Notes under the pieces: generated by a model
Databases searched by the model: none
Told to the model about the DNA's origin: nothing
Seen by the model: the letters and a program-made list of their open reading frames with translations, nothing else
Origin: Bradyrhizobium oligotrophicum S58
GTDB lineage: Bacteria; Pseudomonadota; Alphaproteobacteria; Rhizobiales; Xanthobacteraceae
NCBI RefSeq assembly: GCF_000344805.1
Contig: NC_020453.1
Coordinates: 1,984,001-2,048,000 of the forward strand
DNA length: 64,000 bases
Reading direction: 5' to 3'
Part shown: positions 25,058-34,162 of the stretch, in pieces
Layout of the letters: each line of letters begins with the position of its first letter
How positions within the stretch are numbered: position 1 is the first letter of the stretch
Translations under genes and position numbers: made by a program

Positions 25058-26437
25058 GTGAAAGCTCCGGACCGGTCGAGATCGCTGCGGCGGCATCGCG
25101 TTGTCGGAGGACATCGCCTGTGCGCGATTGCAGCACATTGTGTTGCCAGACTGCTCCTGACGGGCGTTGCCACGGCCCTGCTTGCCGCCACGGCCTCGGC
25201 GCAGTTGTTGTCGCCGCCACAGTCACAGCCACAGCGTCCGGCGGCGACCCGCTCGATCATCGTGCCGGTGGCGCCCGCGCCGGTCCGGGCGAACGCCGCG
25301 GCCGTGATCCCCGCGCCGCCGCGTCCGGCCGGACTGCCGGCGTCGTTGATGCCGGCCCCCGGTAGCGGGCCGGACGTTTGGCGGCTGCCGAACCCGAACG
25401 ACGTCAACGAAGGCACCGTCACGATCATCACCGCGCCCGCCGGCGGCGCGACCTCGGTGTTCGGCTCCGACATGGCGCGCGTGCTGGACGACCAGTCGAA
25501 CATCCGCGTGCTGCCCGTGCTCGGCAAGGGACCGGTGCGCAACGTCTCCGACATCCTGTTCCTGAAGACCATCGACATGGGCGCGGTCGCCGCCGACGTG
25601 CCCGAATTCTACCGCCTGCAATACGGCATCCCGGACATCACCTCGCAGCTGCGCTATATCGCGCGGCTCTATCACAACGAGATCCACGTCATCGCGCGAT
25701 CCTCGATCCGCACGATCTCCGACCTCAACGGCAAGCGCATCATCGCTCCGACCGACGTCGGCCTCTATTCGGCGCGCGTGATCTTCAACCGGCTGAATCT
25801 GTCTGCCTCGTTCGACTACGCGACGGACGACGCCAAATCGATCCAGAAGCTGGTCGACGGCGAGGCCGACGCCTACATCGTCTCCACGGGCAAGATCTTC
25901 CAGCTCGCCCGCAACATCAGGAACGACAACCGCGCCCTGCATCTGGTGACGATCCCCTACGATCGTCGGCTGCAGGATCTCTATCTGCCGACGACGCTGT
26001 CATCGGAGGAATATCCGAACCTGCTCAATCCCGGCGAGACGATCGAGACGGTGGCGATCAGCATGCTGCTCGTCAGCTACAACTGGCCGGAGAATACCGA
26101 GCGCTATCGCAAGGTCGCGCGCTTCGTCGACGCGTTCTTCGCGAACTACGACGAGTTCATGAAGCCGCCGCGCCATCCGAAATGGCGGGAGTCGAGCATC
26201 GTCGCCGCCATTCCCGGCTGGAAGCGCTTCAGGGCCGCAGAGGACTGGCTGGTCGCGCGCAACATGGTGCCGCGGCCGCAGGTCGCCGACGTGCAGCAGA
26301 CGCAGTTCGAGACCTTCGTCCGGCAGACCGGAGGTCAACTGTCCAACGATCCGGCCGAGCGCAGCGCGCTATTCCGCCAGTTCCTGCAATGGCGGCAGCA
26401 GCATGGTGGCCCGCCGACGCCGACACCGGCGCGCTGA
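25058..26437 (+). CDS. TAXI-family solute-binding protein, orphan paralogue
   Basis: A 459-residue paralogue of the product of 10548-11708, sharing MARVLDDQSNIRVLP, YIARLYHNEIHVI, RRLQDLYLPTTLSSEEYPNL and the C-terminal extension FMKPPRHPKWRESS and IPGWKRFRAAEDWL. It has a longer N-terminus with a signal or anchor segment (ARLLLTGVATALLAATASA) and a Pro/Ala-rich linker of about 70 residues before the binding domain, as if tethered away from the membrane. AAGGAGG before GTG 25058 fixes the start. No TRAP permease lies nearby. The gap 24808-25057 before it shows nothing recognisable. Confidence 0.85.
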   Translation: MKAPDRSRSLRRHRVVGGHRLCAIAAHCVARLLLTGVATALLAATASAQLLSPPQSQPQRPAATRSIIVPVAPAPVRANAAAVIPAPPRPAGLPASLMPAPGSGPDVWRLPNPNDVNEGTVTIITAPAGGATSVFGSDMARVLDDQSNIRVLPVLGKGPVRNVSDILFLKTIDMGAVAADVPEFYRLQYGIPDITSQLRYIARLYHNEIHVIARSSIRTISDLNGKRIIAPTDVGLYSARVIFNRLNLSASFDYATDDAKSIQKLVDGEADAYIVSTGKIFQLARNIRNDNRALHLVTIPYDRRLQDLYLPTTLSSEEYPNLLNPGETIETVAISMLLVSYNWPENTERYRKVARFVDAFFANYDEFMKPPRHPKWRESSIVAAIPGWKRFRAAEDWLVARNMVPRPQVADVQQTQFETFVRQTGGQLSNDPAERSALFRQFLQWRQQHGGPPTPTPAR

Positions 26438-26466
26438 GTTTGCCGGGCGAATTCCGTCCGGTACGT

Positions 26467-26874
26467 TCAAACCGACTGGCCCGCCTTCAGCAGCGAGCAG
26501 CCGGTGATCTTGAGGCTGCCGTCGGGCAGCGTCCGCAGCGTGTAGAGCGCCTCCCACGCTTCACCCTCGGCATCGACGATGTGCACGCGCTGCGCGATGG
26601 TGCCGTCCGCGGCCTGTGACGGACCGAACTCGAAGCTGCGGTGCCGGTAGATCGGCGGGTAGCCGCTCCTGACCATCGCCATGAAGACGTCCACCGTCGG
26701 AAACAGCGCCTGGATCTCGGGCGCCGCCTGGGCATAGGCGGTCGGGCCGTCGTCACGGGCCAGGGCCTGCTCCTGCGCCCGAATGACGCTTTGCGCGGCG
26801 CTGCCGTCGTCGGACGCGCGAGCCGGATTGGTCAGCAGCGACATCAGCACGACGAGCGGCATCAGGATGCGCAT
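26467..26874 (-). CDS. DUF4864 domain protein, exported
   Basis: A 135-residue protein with a signal peptide (MRILMPLVVLMSLLTNPARA). The rest, VIRAQEQALARDDGPTAYAQ, ALFPTVDVFMAMVRSGYPPI, RHRSFEFG, and a C-terminal GSLKITGCSLLK, matches the DUF4864 family, whose fold resembles NTF2/SnoaL. No role is known. GGAGGAG before the ATG fixes the start. It converges on the TAXI gene with a 29-base gap. Confidence 0.85.
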   Translation of the reverse strand: MRILMPLVVLMSLLTNPARASDDGSAAQSVIRAQEQALARDDGPTAYAQAAPEIQALFPTVDVFMAMVRSGYPPIYRHRSFEFGPSQAADGTIAQRVHIVDAEGEAWEALYTLRTLPDGSLKITGCSLLKAGQSV

Positions 26875-27118
26875 CTTGCTCCTCCATCGGCGGATCGTGG
26901 ACCTTATCATGCGCTGCGCCGCGCGCGTGACAAGTCCTGCGTCGCGCGGCAATGTCGCGGGCTGACGGCGATCTTCCGTCCGGACTGTGTCGCAGCCTCA
27001 CAGCCTCGCGACACCGGAGCCATGCAGCGGGCGCGGTGCCGGCCGCGGTGCTGCCAGGTTGATCTGGTCGGACCCGGCGCGAATCATGCATGCAAGGCCG
27101 CGAACGAACAGGGGCAGT

Positions 27119-28312
27119 ATGACGGATTTTTCCAAAACCCGGGCGCTCTTCACGATACCTGAAGGGGTCATCTATCTCGATGGCAACTCGCTCGGTGCGC
27201 TGCCGTCGGCGGTCCCTGCGCGCGTCGCCCACATGATCGAGGCGGAGTGGGGCGGTGAGCTCATTCGCGGCTGGAATAGCGCCGGCTGGATGGTGCAGCC
27301 GCGCCGCGTCGGCGATCGCATCGCCCGGCTGATCGGGGCTGCGCCCGGCACGGTGGTGATGGGCGACACGCTCTCGATCAAGGTGTATCAGGCGCTCGCC
27401 GCGGCGTTGTCGCTCAATCCAGGACGTCGCGTGATCCTGTCGGACAGCGGCAACTTCCCCTCCGACCTCTACATGGCGCAGGGCCTGGTGCGCATGCTCG
27501 GCGACCGCGCTACGCTGGAGGTGGTCGAGCCCGAGCAGGTCGAGGCTGCCATCGACGACAGCGTCGCCGTGCTGATGCTGACCGAGGTGGACTATCGCAC
27601 CGGCCGCATGCACGACATGAAGGCGTTGACGCAGAAGGCGCACAGCGCCGGCGCGCTCGTGGTGTGGGACCTCGCGCATTCCGCGGGCGCCGTGCCGGTC
27701 GATCTCGCCGGCGCGGATGCCGATTTCGCGGTCGGCTGCACCTACAAATATCTCAATGGCGGACCCGGCGCGCCGGCATTCATCTATGTCGCGCCCCGCT
27801 ATGCCGATATCGCGCCGCCGGCGCTGTCGGGCTGGATGGGGCACGAGGCGCCGTTTGCCTTCGATCTCGATTATCGGCCCGGCGGCGGCATCGAGCGTAT
27901 GCGCATCGGCACGCCGCCGATCATCGCGCTCGCAGCGCTCGATGCCGCGCTCGACGCCTGGGAGGGCGTGTCGATGCAGGACGTGCGCAAGGCCTCGATT
28001 GCTCTGTCGGAATTGTTTATCGCCGAGGTCGAGAAGCGCTGTCGCTCGCTGATGCTGGCTTCGCCGCGTGATCCCCAGCGGCGCGGCAGCCAGGTGTCGT
28101 TCCGTCATGCGGATGGCTATGCGATCATGCGCGCGCTGATCGCGCGCGGCGTCATCGGCGACTTCCGTGCGCCCGACGCGCTGCGCTTCGGCTTCACGCC
28201 GCTGTACATCGGCGATGCCGAGGTGCGCGGCGCGGTCGACATCCTCGCCGATGTGCTCGACAACAGGCTGTGGGACAGGCCCGACTATCGCCAGAAGGAG
28301 CTCGTGACGTGA
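27119..28312 (+). CDS. kynU: Kynureninase
   Basis: KynU is a PLP enzyme that cleaves L-kynurenine to anthranilate and alanine. The 397-residue product shows the N-terminal [11 protein letters not shown] motif, the cofactor Asp ([13 protein letters not shown]), and the PLP lysine in [14 protein letters not shown] (K210). The C-terminal [12 protein letters not shown] is typical. ATG 27119 follows a purine-rich site. It starts an operon with kynA, overlapping by 4 bases, and the formamidase. Together they convert tryptophan to anthranilate. Confidence 0.95.
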   Translation: MTDFSKTRALFTIPEGVIYLDGNSLGALPSAVPARVAHMIEAEWGGELIRGWNSAGWMVQPRRVGDRIARLIGAAPGTVVMGDTLSIKVYQALAAALSLNPGRRVILSDSGNFPSDLYMAQGLVRMLGDRATLEVVEPEQVEAAIDDSVAVLMLTEVDYRTGRMHDMKALTQKAHSAGALVVWDLAHSAGAVPVDLAGADADFAVGCTYKYLNGGPGAPAFIYVAPRYADIAPPALSGWMGHEAPFAFDLDYRPGGGIERMRIGTPPIIALAALDAALDAWEGVSMQDVRKASIALSELFIAEVEKRCRSLMLASPRDPQRRGSQVSFRHADGYAIMRALIARGVIGDFRAPDALRFGFTPLYIGDAEVRGAVDILADVLDNRLWDRPDYRQKELVT

Positions 28313-29148
28313 GCAACGCTCCCTACGATCCCGCCACCGAAGGCGCGCGGATGAACTTCAAGGAACGGATGTCCTATGGCGACTATCTGATGCTGGACCG
28401 CCTGCTCGATGCGCAGGCGCCGCTGTCATCGGCGCATGACGAGCTCTTGTTCATCATCCAGCACCAGACCTCCGAATTGTGGATGAAGCTCGCGATCCAC
28501 GAGATCAAGGCCGCGATGGCGGCGATCGCCAGAGACGACGTGCAGCCGGCGTTCAAGATGCTGGCGCGGGTGTCTCGTATCTTCGAGCAGCTCAACGGCG
28601 CCTGGGACGTGCTGCGCACGATGACCCCCAGCGAGTACACGCTGTTTCGCGACAAGCTCGGCGAGTCCTCCGGCTTCCAGTCGTTCCAGTACCGCTCGAT
28701 CGAATTCCTGCTCGGCAACCGCAACGTCGCGATGTTGCGCCCGCATGCGCATCATCCGGAGCTGACCGCCGAGTTGGAAGCGATCCTGGTCAAGCCGAGC
28801 CTCTACGACGAAGCGCTGCGGCTGCTGGCGCGGCGCGGCTTCTTCATCGGTGCGGACGGGCAGCGGACGGACTGGCGCGGCACGCGAGCTGAGAGCGCGG
28901 AAGTGGTGGCGGCCTGGACCAGCGTCTATCGCGATCCGCAGCGGCATTGGGAGCTGTATGAGCTCGCCGAGAAGCTGGTCGATTTCGAGGATTATTTCCG
29001 CCGCTGGCGCTTCAACCACGTCACCACGGTGGAGCGCATCATCGGCTTCAAGACCGGCACCGGCGGCACGTCAGGCGTCAACTATCTGCGCAAGATGCTG
29101 GAGATCGTGCTGTTCCCCGAACTCTGGAAGCTGCGCACCGGGCTGTGA
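28309..29148 (+). CDS. kynA: Tryptophan 2,3-dioxygenase
   Basis: This haem enzyme opens the indole ring of L-tryptophan to give N-formylkynurenine, the first step of the kynurenine route. The 279-residue product has the family motifs: [26 protein letters not shown] (His52 near the substrate), [31 protein letters not shown] with the proximal haem His near residue 237, and [13 protein letters not shown]. The GTG start overlaps the kynU stop (GTGA), with GGAG 8 bases before it, so translation is coupled. Confidence 0.96.
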   Translation: MSNAPYDPATEGARMNFKERMSYGDYLMLDRLLDAQAPLSSAHDELLFIIQHQTSELWMKLAIHEIKAAMAAIARDDVQPAFKMLARVSRIFEQLNGAWDVLRTMTPSEYTLFRDKLGESSGFQSFQYRSIEFLLGNRNVAMLRPHAHHPELTAELEAILVKPSLYDEALRLLARRGFFIGADGQRTDWRGTRAESAEVVAAWTSVYRDPQRHWELYELAEKLVDFEDYFRRWRFNHVTTVERIIGFKTGTGGTSGVNYLRKMLEIVLFPELWKLRTGL

Positions 29149-29182
29149 GCCCGCGCGCGGATCATTCGATCAGGAGATCTTC

Positions 29183-30007
29183 ATGCTGTACGCCGTCAAG
29201 GACTGGGACAACGCCTACGCCAACGGCCCGAACATCGCCGGGGGCGAGCGTTGGCCCGGCCTGTGGGTCGCGCCGGCGGAAGCCTACCGCAAAAAGCTCA
29301 CGGGGCAGGGCCGTGCCAAGCTCGACATCGCCTATGGTGCGCATGAGCGCCAGCGCCTCGATCTGTTTCTGCCGGAGGGCGCGCCGAAGGGACTCGTCGT
29401 GTTCGTGCATGGTGGCTACTGGATGCGACTCGACAAGAGCTTCTGGTCGCATCTCGCGCAAGGACCGATCGCACGCGGCCATGCCGTGGCGATGCCGTCG
29501 TATCGGCTGTGTCCCGAGGTCGGCCTGGCCGATATCAGCGCTGATGTCGCCCAGGCGATCGCACGTGCAATGGACGAGGTCGGCGGCCCGGTGGCGCTGA
29601 CCGGCCATTCCGCCGGCGGTCATCTCGTCAGCCGCATGATCTGCCGCGGCGCGCCGCTGTCACCTGAGCGGCAGGCGCGCATCACGAGCGTGGTCTCGAT
29701 CTCCGGCTTGCACGATCTGCGCCCGCTGCAGCGTACCGCGATGAACGACACGCTGCATATCGACGACGCCACGGCTGCGCGCGAAGGCCCGGCGCTGCTG
29801 GTGCCGGTCGATGGCATCAAGGTCACTGCCTGGGTGGGCGGCGCCGAGCGCAACGAATTTCGGCGCCAGGCGCAGCTGCTCGCCAACATCTGGAGCGGTC
29901 TCGGTGCATCCACGGCCTATGTAGAGGCGCCGGACCGGCACCATTTCGATGTGATCGATGAGCTGGCGGATGCGGACAGTGAGTTGGTGAAGGCGCTGAT
30001 TGGCTAG
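29183..30007 (+). CDS. Kynurenine formamidase, alpha/beta-hydrolase type
   Basis: Hydrolyses N-formylkynurenine to kynurenine, the step between KynA and KynU. The 274-residue product is an alpha/beta hydrolase with HGGYW (residues 76-80, oxyanion hole) and GHSAGGH (nucleophile Ser143). The catalytic His is probably in APDRHHFDVID. This is the fold of the eukaryotic arylformamidase rather than the metal-dependent bacterial KynB. AGGAGA precedes the ATG. It lies 34 bases after kynA. Function is inferred from the operon together with the motif. Confidence 0.88.
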   Translation: MLYAVKDWDNAYANGPNIAGGERWPGLWVAPAEAYRKKLTGQGRAKLDIAYGAHERQRLDLFLPEGAPKGLVVFVHGGYWMRLDKSFWSHLAQGPIARGHAVAMPSYRLCPEVGLADISADVAQAIARAMDEVGGPVALTGHSAGGHLVSRMICRGAPLSPERQARITSVVSISGLHDLRPLQRTAMNDTLHIDDATAAREGPALLVPVDGIKVTAWVGGAERNEFRRQAQLLANIWSGLGASTAYVEAPDRHHFDVIDELADADSELVKALIG

Positions 30008-30042
30008 CGCCAACAGATAGTGCGCGAAGATCTCGCAGCTTG

Positions 30043-30192
30043 CTCAGTGCACCTCGCCCCGCTTGCGGGGAGAGGTCGGATTGCATCGACAGATGCAATC
30101 CGGGTGAGGGGGTACAGGTCTCACCACATACACTTCTCGTGCGGCTGCCCCTCACCCCGACCCTCTCCCCGTAAGAACGGGGCGAGGGAGCG
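30043..30192. repeat. Dispersed palindromic repeat, family C, copy 1
   Basis: About 150 bases (GTGCACCTCGCCCCGCTTGC to GGGGCGAGGGAGCG) closely matching 31675-31852. It is roughly palindromic end to end, with an inner hairpin around GGATTGCATC / GATGCAATCC. It fills the 285-base gap after the kyn operon. No coding content. Confidence 0.85.
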
Positions 30193-30292
30193 TACTGTGC
30201 CCGCAGCGAAGGCTCGTATCTCTCTCTGCCCTCTGAGATGTACGCCCAGGGCTGCAACTTTGGGTCGGTTCGATCATCACGCCCGCCGATCG

Positions 30293-30595
30293 CTAGAGCA
30301 CCTCGCCGAGCAGCCGTCGCGCCGCCTTCAATCCCGGCTCGTCGCGCTTGTAGAAGGTCCAGCCCTTGGCCCGCTTGGCCTTGACGAGGCCGGCCGCCGT
30401 CAGCACGCGCATGTGCTCGCTCAGCGTCGGCGCGGAGACGCCAAGCTTGTCGGCAATGAACAGTCCGCAGACGCCGTCCTTGACGAGGTCGCCATCGGTC
30501 TGCGGCGGGAAATGGCGTGTCGGATCGCGCAGCCACTCCAGGATCTGGAGCCGCTTGTCATTGGCCAGTGCACGGAATACGCGGTCGGGAGCCAT
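30293..30595 (-). CDS. ArsR-family winged-helix regulator
   Basis: A 100-residue ArsR/SmtB-type regulator. The helix-turn-helix is clear: RVFRALANDKRLQILEWL, then IADKLGVSAPTLSEHMRVLT and AGLVKAKRAKGWTFYKRDE as the wing. There is no CxC metal motif in the recognition helix; two cysteines are not in known metal-site positions (only one, VCGLF, is near the helix-turn-helix). It is divergent from the threonine dehydratase-like gene, and a dyad lies between them. Confidence 0.88.
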   Translation of the reverse strand: MAPDRVFRALANDKRLQILEWLRDPTRHFPPQTDGDLVKDGVCGLFIADKLGVSAPTLSEHMRVLTAAGLVKAKRAKGWTFYKRDEPGLKAARRLLGEVL

Positions 30596-30611
30596 TTTGG
30601 TACTTTGCCAA

Positions 30612-30629
30612 TTGACTAATTTATGTCAA
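30612..30629. promoter_or_regulatory. Candidate ArsR operator
   Basis: TTGAC-N8-GTCAA is an inverted repeat with an AT-rich centre, 17 bases before the ArsR start and 28 bases before the dehydratase start, so one dimer could control both genes. The minus-strand TTGACA here could also be a -35 box. Confidence 0.5.
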
Positions 30630-30656
30630 GACATGTCGATCGTAGCGAGGTGCGGC

Positions 30657-31610
30657 ATGTCAGAGATATCAACAGCGGTGACCCGGCAGCGGATCGCGGC
30701 CACCTACGAGCTCATCGAACCCCACGTCCGGCACACGCCGCTGATCACGGTCGAGGGCGGCGAATTCAGCCTGCCGTGCTCGCCGCTGCGGCTGAAGCTC
30801 GAATTCATGCAGCATGGCGGCTCGTTCAAGGCGCGCGGGGCATTTGCCAATCTCCTGACCCGCGATGTGCCCGACGCCGGCGTGGTCGCGGCGTCCGGCG
30901 GCAACCACGGTGTTGCGGTGGCGCTGGCGGCGCAGCGTCTTGGCCTGAGAGCGGCGATCTTCGTGCCGAGCATCGCCTCGCCGTCGAAGATCGACCTCAT
31001 CAAGCGCTTTGGCGCGGAGATTCACGTCGGAGGGGATCGCTATGCCGATGCGCTGGCGGCGAGCGAGCGGCATGTCGCGGACAGCGGCGCCATGCCGATT
31101 CATGCGTTCGATCAGCCCGAGACCATGCTGGGGCAGGGCTCGGTGGGGCTGGAGATCGAGCGCGACGCCGATGATATCGACACGCTGCTGGTGGCGGTCG
31201 GCGGCGGCGGGCTGATCGGCGGCATTGCCGCGTGGTATGAGGGACGTGTCAAGGTCGTGGCGGTGGAGTCGGATGGCGCGCCGACGCTGCGCGATGCGCT
31301 GGCGGCCGGGCGTCCCGTCGACGCGCCTGCGGGCGGCATCGCCGCCGACAGCCTCGCACCACGCCAGATCGGCGCGCGCGTGTTTCCGATCGTGCAGCGG
31401 TTTGCGGCACCGGAGGTTGTCATCGTCAGCGACGACGACATACGGGCGGCGCAGCACGCGTTGTGGGCGGCGTTGCGCGTTGTGACCGAGCCGGGCGGCG
31501 CCGCGGCCTTCGCTGCGCTGCTATCGGGCGCCTATCATCCCTCTCCCTCCGAGCGCGTTGCGGTTCTCATCTGCGGCGCCAACACCACGGCCGTGGATTT
31601 CGAGAGTTGA
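30657..31610 (+). CDS. PLP-dependent threonine/serine dehydratase family protein
   Basis: A 317-residue fold-type II PLP enzyme, the length of catabolic threonine/serine ammonia-lyases without a regulatory ACT domain. Motifs: GSFKARGA with the PLP lysine K58, SGGNHGVAVA for the substrate and phosphate, and VGGGGLIGG for the phosphate cup. It should deaminate L-threonine, L-serine or a related hydroxyamino acid; the substrate cannot be fixed. GAGG precedes ATG 30657. It is divergent from the ArsR regulator, which may control it. Confidence 0.87.
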   Translation: MSEISTAVTRQRIAATYELIEPHVRHTPLITVEGGEFSLPCSPLRLKLEFMQHGGSFKARGAFANLLTRDVPDAGVVAASGGNHGVAVALAAQRLGLRAAIFVPSIASPSKIDLIKRFGAEIHVGGDRYADALAASERHVADSGAMPIHAFDQPETMLGQGSVGLEIERDADDIDTLLVAVGGGGLIGGIAAWYEGRVKVVAVESDGAPTLRDALAAGRPVDAPAGGIAADSLAPRQIGARVFPIVQRFAAPEVVIVSDDDIRAAQHALWAALRVVTEPGGAAAFAALLSGAYHPSPSERVAVLICGANTTAVDFES

Positions 31611-31674
31611 TGGATAGGCGGGACGCGAAATTCTGAGCTTGCTTTTCGAGACGGGACCACAGCTCTAGCGGCTC

Positions 31675-31852
31675 GCTCGGTGCACCTCGCCCCGCTTGCG
31701 GGGAGAGGTCGGATCGCATCGTCAGATGCGATCCGGGTGAGGGGGGTACAGGTCTCACCACACACACTTCCCGTGCGTCTGCCCCTCACCCCGACCCTCT
31801 CAGCGCGAGCGAAGCTCGTCGCGGCCCCGTGAAGAACGGGGCGAGGGAGCGC
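31675..31852. repeat. Dispersed palindromic repeat, family C, copy 2
   Basis: Matches 30043-30192, with an extra 30-base insertion near 31800-31830 (CAGCGCGAGCGAAGCTCGTC then GCGGCCCC). The inner hairpin GGATCGCATC / GATGCGATCC shows paired changes relative to copy 1 (T-A to C-G on both arms), so the stem is conserved while its sequence varies. Together with copy 1 it flanks the ArsR/dehydratase pair. Confidence 0.85.
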
Positions 31853-31892
31853 GCCGCGGATGTGGAGAGAGCTCGAGTTCAACTGGCCTGTC

Positions 31893-33488
31893 TCAGTTCT
31901 CCGCCACCGCATCGCCCCAGGCGTGGAAGATCTCGGTTGCGCCGCTGTTCACAGCACCGTCGCGGATGACGATGCTCGGGCAGGCGAATTTCATCGGCAT
32001 GGTTTGCACCGGGGCGGGCACGGTCTCGAATTTTGCCGTGAGCGCGTCCATCACTTCTTCTGGCAGGCGCGTATCGGCGCCGACCACGTTACCTTCGCTG
32101 GCGTCGATGCGTGGCTGGTGGATGGCCGTGTCGAGGTCCATGCCATAGTCCATCACGAACGACAGCATCTGCGCCACCGCCGGGAGAATGCGGCGGCCGC
32201 CGGAGGCGCCGAGTGCGAGGCGGCGGCCGTCGGCAGCCTGCGCCAGCACCGGCGTGTAGTTGGTGAGGCAGCGCTTGCCGGGCGCGAGCGAGTTGGTCGT
32301 GCCGGGCGTCGGGTCGAACCACATGATGCCGTTGTTCATCATAATGCCGCTCTGCGGCGCCTGGAATTTCGAGCCGAAGCCGGACAGCAGGGTCTGCGTG
32401 ACCGCGGCCATGTTGCCGTCGCGGTCGACGACCGAATAGTGCGTGGTGCAGGCCGGCGCGAGATATTCGGCGCCGAGCGCGCGTTTTCCTGCAGCATCGC
32501 CCATGTCGTTGAGCCGCTCGCGATAGGCCGACTGAACTGCCTCGGCATAGGCGATGAAGGCGCTCGCATCAGGCGTCTTGCCCGATGCCGTCACGCTCGC
32601 CTGCATCAGCCGCAATGCGTGAGCCAGCGTTGGGCCGGCGGTCAGCTCCGGCGTCGCGAACACGGTGCCGCCGCGATAGGGAATGCGCAGGGGCTCGCGG
32701 ACATGCGCCTCGAACGCGGTGAGATCCTCGACCGAGAGCGCACCACCGGCGGCCTGGATGTCGCGGGTCAGCGAGCGGGCGATGTCGCCCTGGTAGAAGT
32801 CGCGCGCCCCGGCCTGCGCGAGATGGGCCAAGGTCGCCTTCAGCTGCTCCTGCGGCAGCCGCGTCACGGCCTTGGCGCCCCATTGCGGATTCGGCGGCAG
32901 GCCGTCCTTCAGATAGGCCGCGGCGCTGCCGGGATAGCGACGCAGGTCGGCGGCGCAGCTCGAGATCATCACGGTGGTCCACCAGTCGACCAGCAGGCCT
33001 TCGGCGGCGAGCTTCACGCTTGGCGTGACGAGCTCCTGCCACGGCAGCCGCGCGTAGCGGCGATGCGCGGCCTCCAGGCCGGCGACGACGCCGGGCACCG
33101 CGATCGATCCGGGCCCGTGCAGATTGCGGTCGTCCTTGACGCGGGGCCACGGGAAGATGTCGGCTGCGACGCTGCCGTCGTTGGCCAGCGGATAGTCGGC
33201 GACATCGAGGCTGTCGGGCGCGCGCATGCCGTAGTCGATCACCTCGACGCGATTCTCCTTGGCGCGGTACAGCACCATGGCGCCGCCGCCGCCGAGGCCG
33301 CTCATCCACGGTTCGAGCACGCCGAGCGCAAAGCCGGTCGCGACCACGGCGTCGATGCAGTCGCCGCCGGAGGCCAGCACCTCGGCGCCCACTTCGGCCG
33401 CGCGCCGCGACTGTGCCGCGACGATGCCGCCCTTGCTGGTCACCGCCGGCTTGCGGATCTCTTGACGATTGGAAAACTGGTACGACAT
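31893..33488 (-). CDS. ggt: Gamma-glutamyltransferase family protein
   Basis: A 531-residue Ntn-hydrolase that should self-cleave into large and small subunits and then hydrolyse or transfer gamma-glutamyl groups. The processing site and nucleophile is the Thr of CTTHYSVVDRDGN (T348). The large subunit has GGDCIDAVVATGFALGV and GLGGGGAMVLY; the small subunit has MMNNGIMWFDPTPG and GASGGRRILPAVAQML. There is no signal peptide, so unlike classical GGT it appears cytosolic, as in the amidohydrolase-like GGT branch (for example cephalosporin acylase-like). The ATG at 33488 is preceded by GGGGAA. The Rid gene 135 bases upstream is on the same strand. Confidence 0.88.
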   Translation of the reverse strand: MSYQFSNRQEIRKPAVTSKGGIVAAQSRRAAEVGAEVLASGGDCIDAVVATGFALGVLEPWMSGLGGGGAMVLYRAKENRVEVIDYGMRAPDSLDVADYPLANDGSVAADIFPWPRVKDDRNLHGPGSIAVPGVVAGLEAAHRRYARLPWQELVTPSVKLAAEGLLVDWWTTVMISSCAADLRRYPGSAAAYLKDGLPPNPQWGAKAVTRLPQEQLKATLAHLAQAGARDFYQGDIARSLTRDIQAAGGALSVEDLTAFEAHVREPLRIPYRGGTVFATPELTAGPTLAHALRLMQASVTASGKTPDASAFIAYAEAVQSAYRERLNDMGDAAGKRALGAEYLAPACTTHYSVVDRDGNMAAVTQTLLSGFGSKFQAPQSGIMMNNGIMWFDPTPGTTNSLAPGKRCLTNYTPVLAQAADGRRLALGASGGRRILPAVAQMLSFVMDYGMDLDTAIHQPRIDASEGNVVGADTRLPEEVMDALTAKFETVPAPVQTMPMKFACPSIVIRDGAVNSGATEIFHAWGDAVAEN

Positions 33489-33623
33489 GGCATTCCCCGG
33501 AGTCACACTGGTGAGGTGAATTGACACCGGCTGTCGGCGCGACACAATCGGCAACGGCGTGGGGCTCCCCAGCCTGGACCGAATGACGGATGCCTGCGTT
33601 GAGAAGATGTTTACCAATGGGTA

Positions 33624-34007
33624 CTATGGTCTTCGGCAGACCAGATCGATCTCGATCAGCGCGTCATAGGCCAGACCAGTGACGCCGACGCAAGTGCGGG
33701 CCGGCAGCCGGTCCGGCGGGAAGAATGAACGGTAGGTTTCATTCATTGCCGCATAATCCCGCTTGAACTCGGTCAAGTAAATCCGAGACATCACAATGTG
33801 TTCGAGGTCGAGATTGAGACCTTGGATGATGTACTTCAAGTTCTGCATCACCGCCTTCGTCTGATCGACGATGCCTTCGGGCAGCACGCCCGGTGCCGCC
33901 GGTGAGTCCGGCATCTGACCGGTGACGAACACGAAGCCGTCGCTCTCCACCGCGTGACTGAACGGCGCCACCGGCCTGGTCGCGCCGGAGATCATGTGGA
34001 ACTGCAT
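33624..34007 (-). CDS. Rid family (RidA/YjgF-like) protein
   Basis: A 127-residue protein of the Rid superfamily, whose members hydrolyse reactive enamine/imine intermediates from PLP enzymes. The Arg of PARTCVGVTGLA corresponds to the catalytic Arg of RidA, and the core GFVFVTGQMPDSP, YIIQGLNLDLEHIVMSRIYL and ALIEIDLVCRRP fits. AGAGGA upstream fixes the start at 34007. It lies upstream of the GGT-like gene on the same strand and near a threonine dehydratase-like gene, a PLP enzyme of the kind that makes Rid substrates. Confidence 0.9.
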   Translation of the reverse strand: MQFHMISGATRPVAPFSHAVESDGFVFVTGQMPDSPAAPGVLPEGIVDQTKAVMQNLKYIIQGLNLDLEHIVMSRIYLTEFKRDYAAMNETYRSFFPPDRLPARTCVGVTGLAYDALIEIDLVCRRP

Positions 34008-34054
34008 GGTGGGGGTCCTCTTGTGTGGGGCACGCTGGAAAACACGACAAAGGT

Positions 34055-34136
34055 CGTCATTGCGAGGAGCGAAGCGACGAAGCAATTCAGAGTCGTGTGC
34101 TCGGCTCTGGATTGCTTCGCTTCGCTCGCAATGACG
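34055..34136. repeat. Dispersed palindromic repeat, family B, copy 1
   Basis: CGTCATTGCGAGGAGCGAAG then CGACGAAGCAATTC, mirrored by GATTGCTTCGCTTCGCTCGC then AATGACG. Near-perfect inverted repeat of about 82 bases. Copies 2 and 3 are at 45187-45267 and 55942-56021. Confidence 0.9.
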
Positions 34137-34162
34137 GAGGTCTGAGAGACAGCGCAGTCAAA

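Noticed and set aside
30043..31852. Paired family C repeats around the ArsR/dehydratase genes as ends of a composite transposon
   Set aside because: The repeats are short palindromic elements without a transposase and similar elements occur between unrelated genes; no target duplication was seen.
31860..33524. 554-codon plus-strand frame opposite the GGT-like gene
   Set aside because: Antisense shadow of a gene with a clear catalytic Thr motif.
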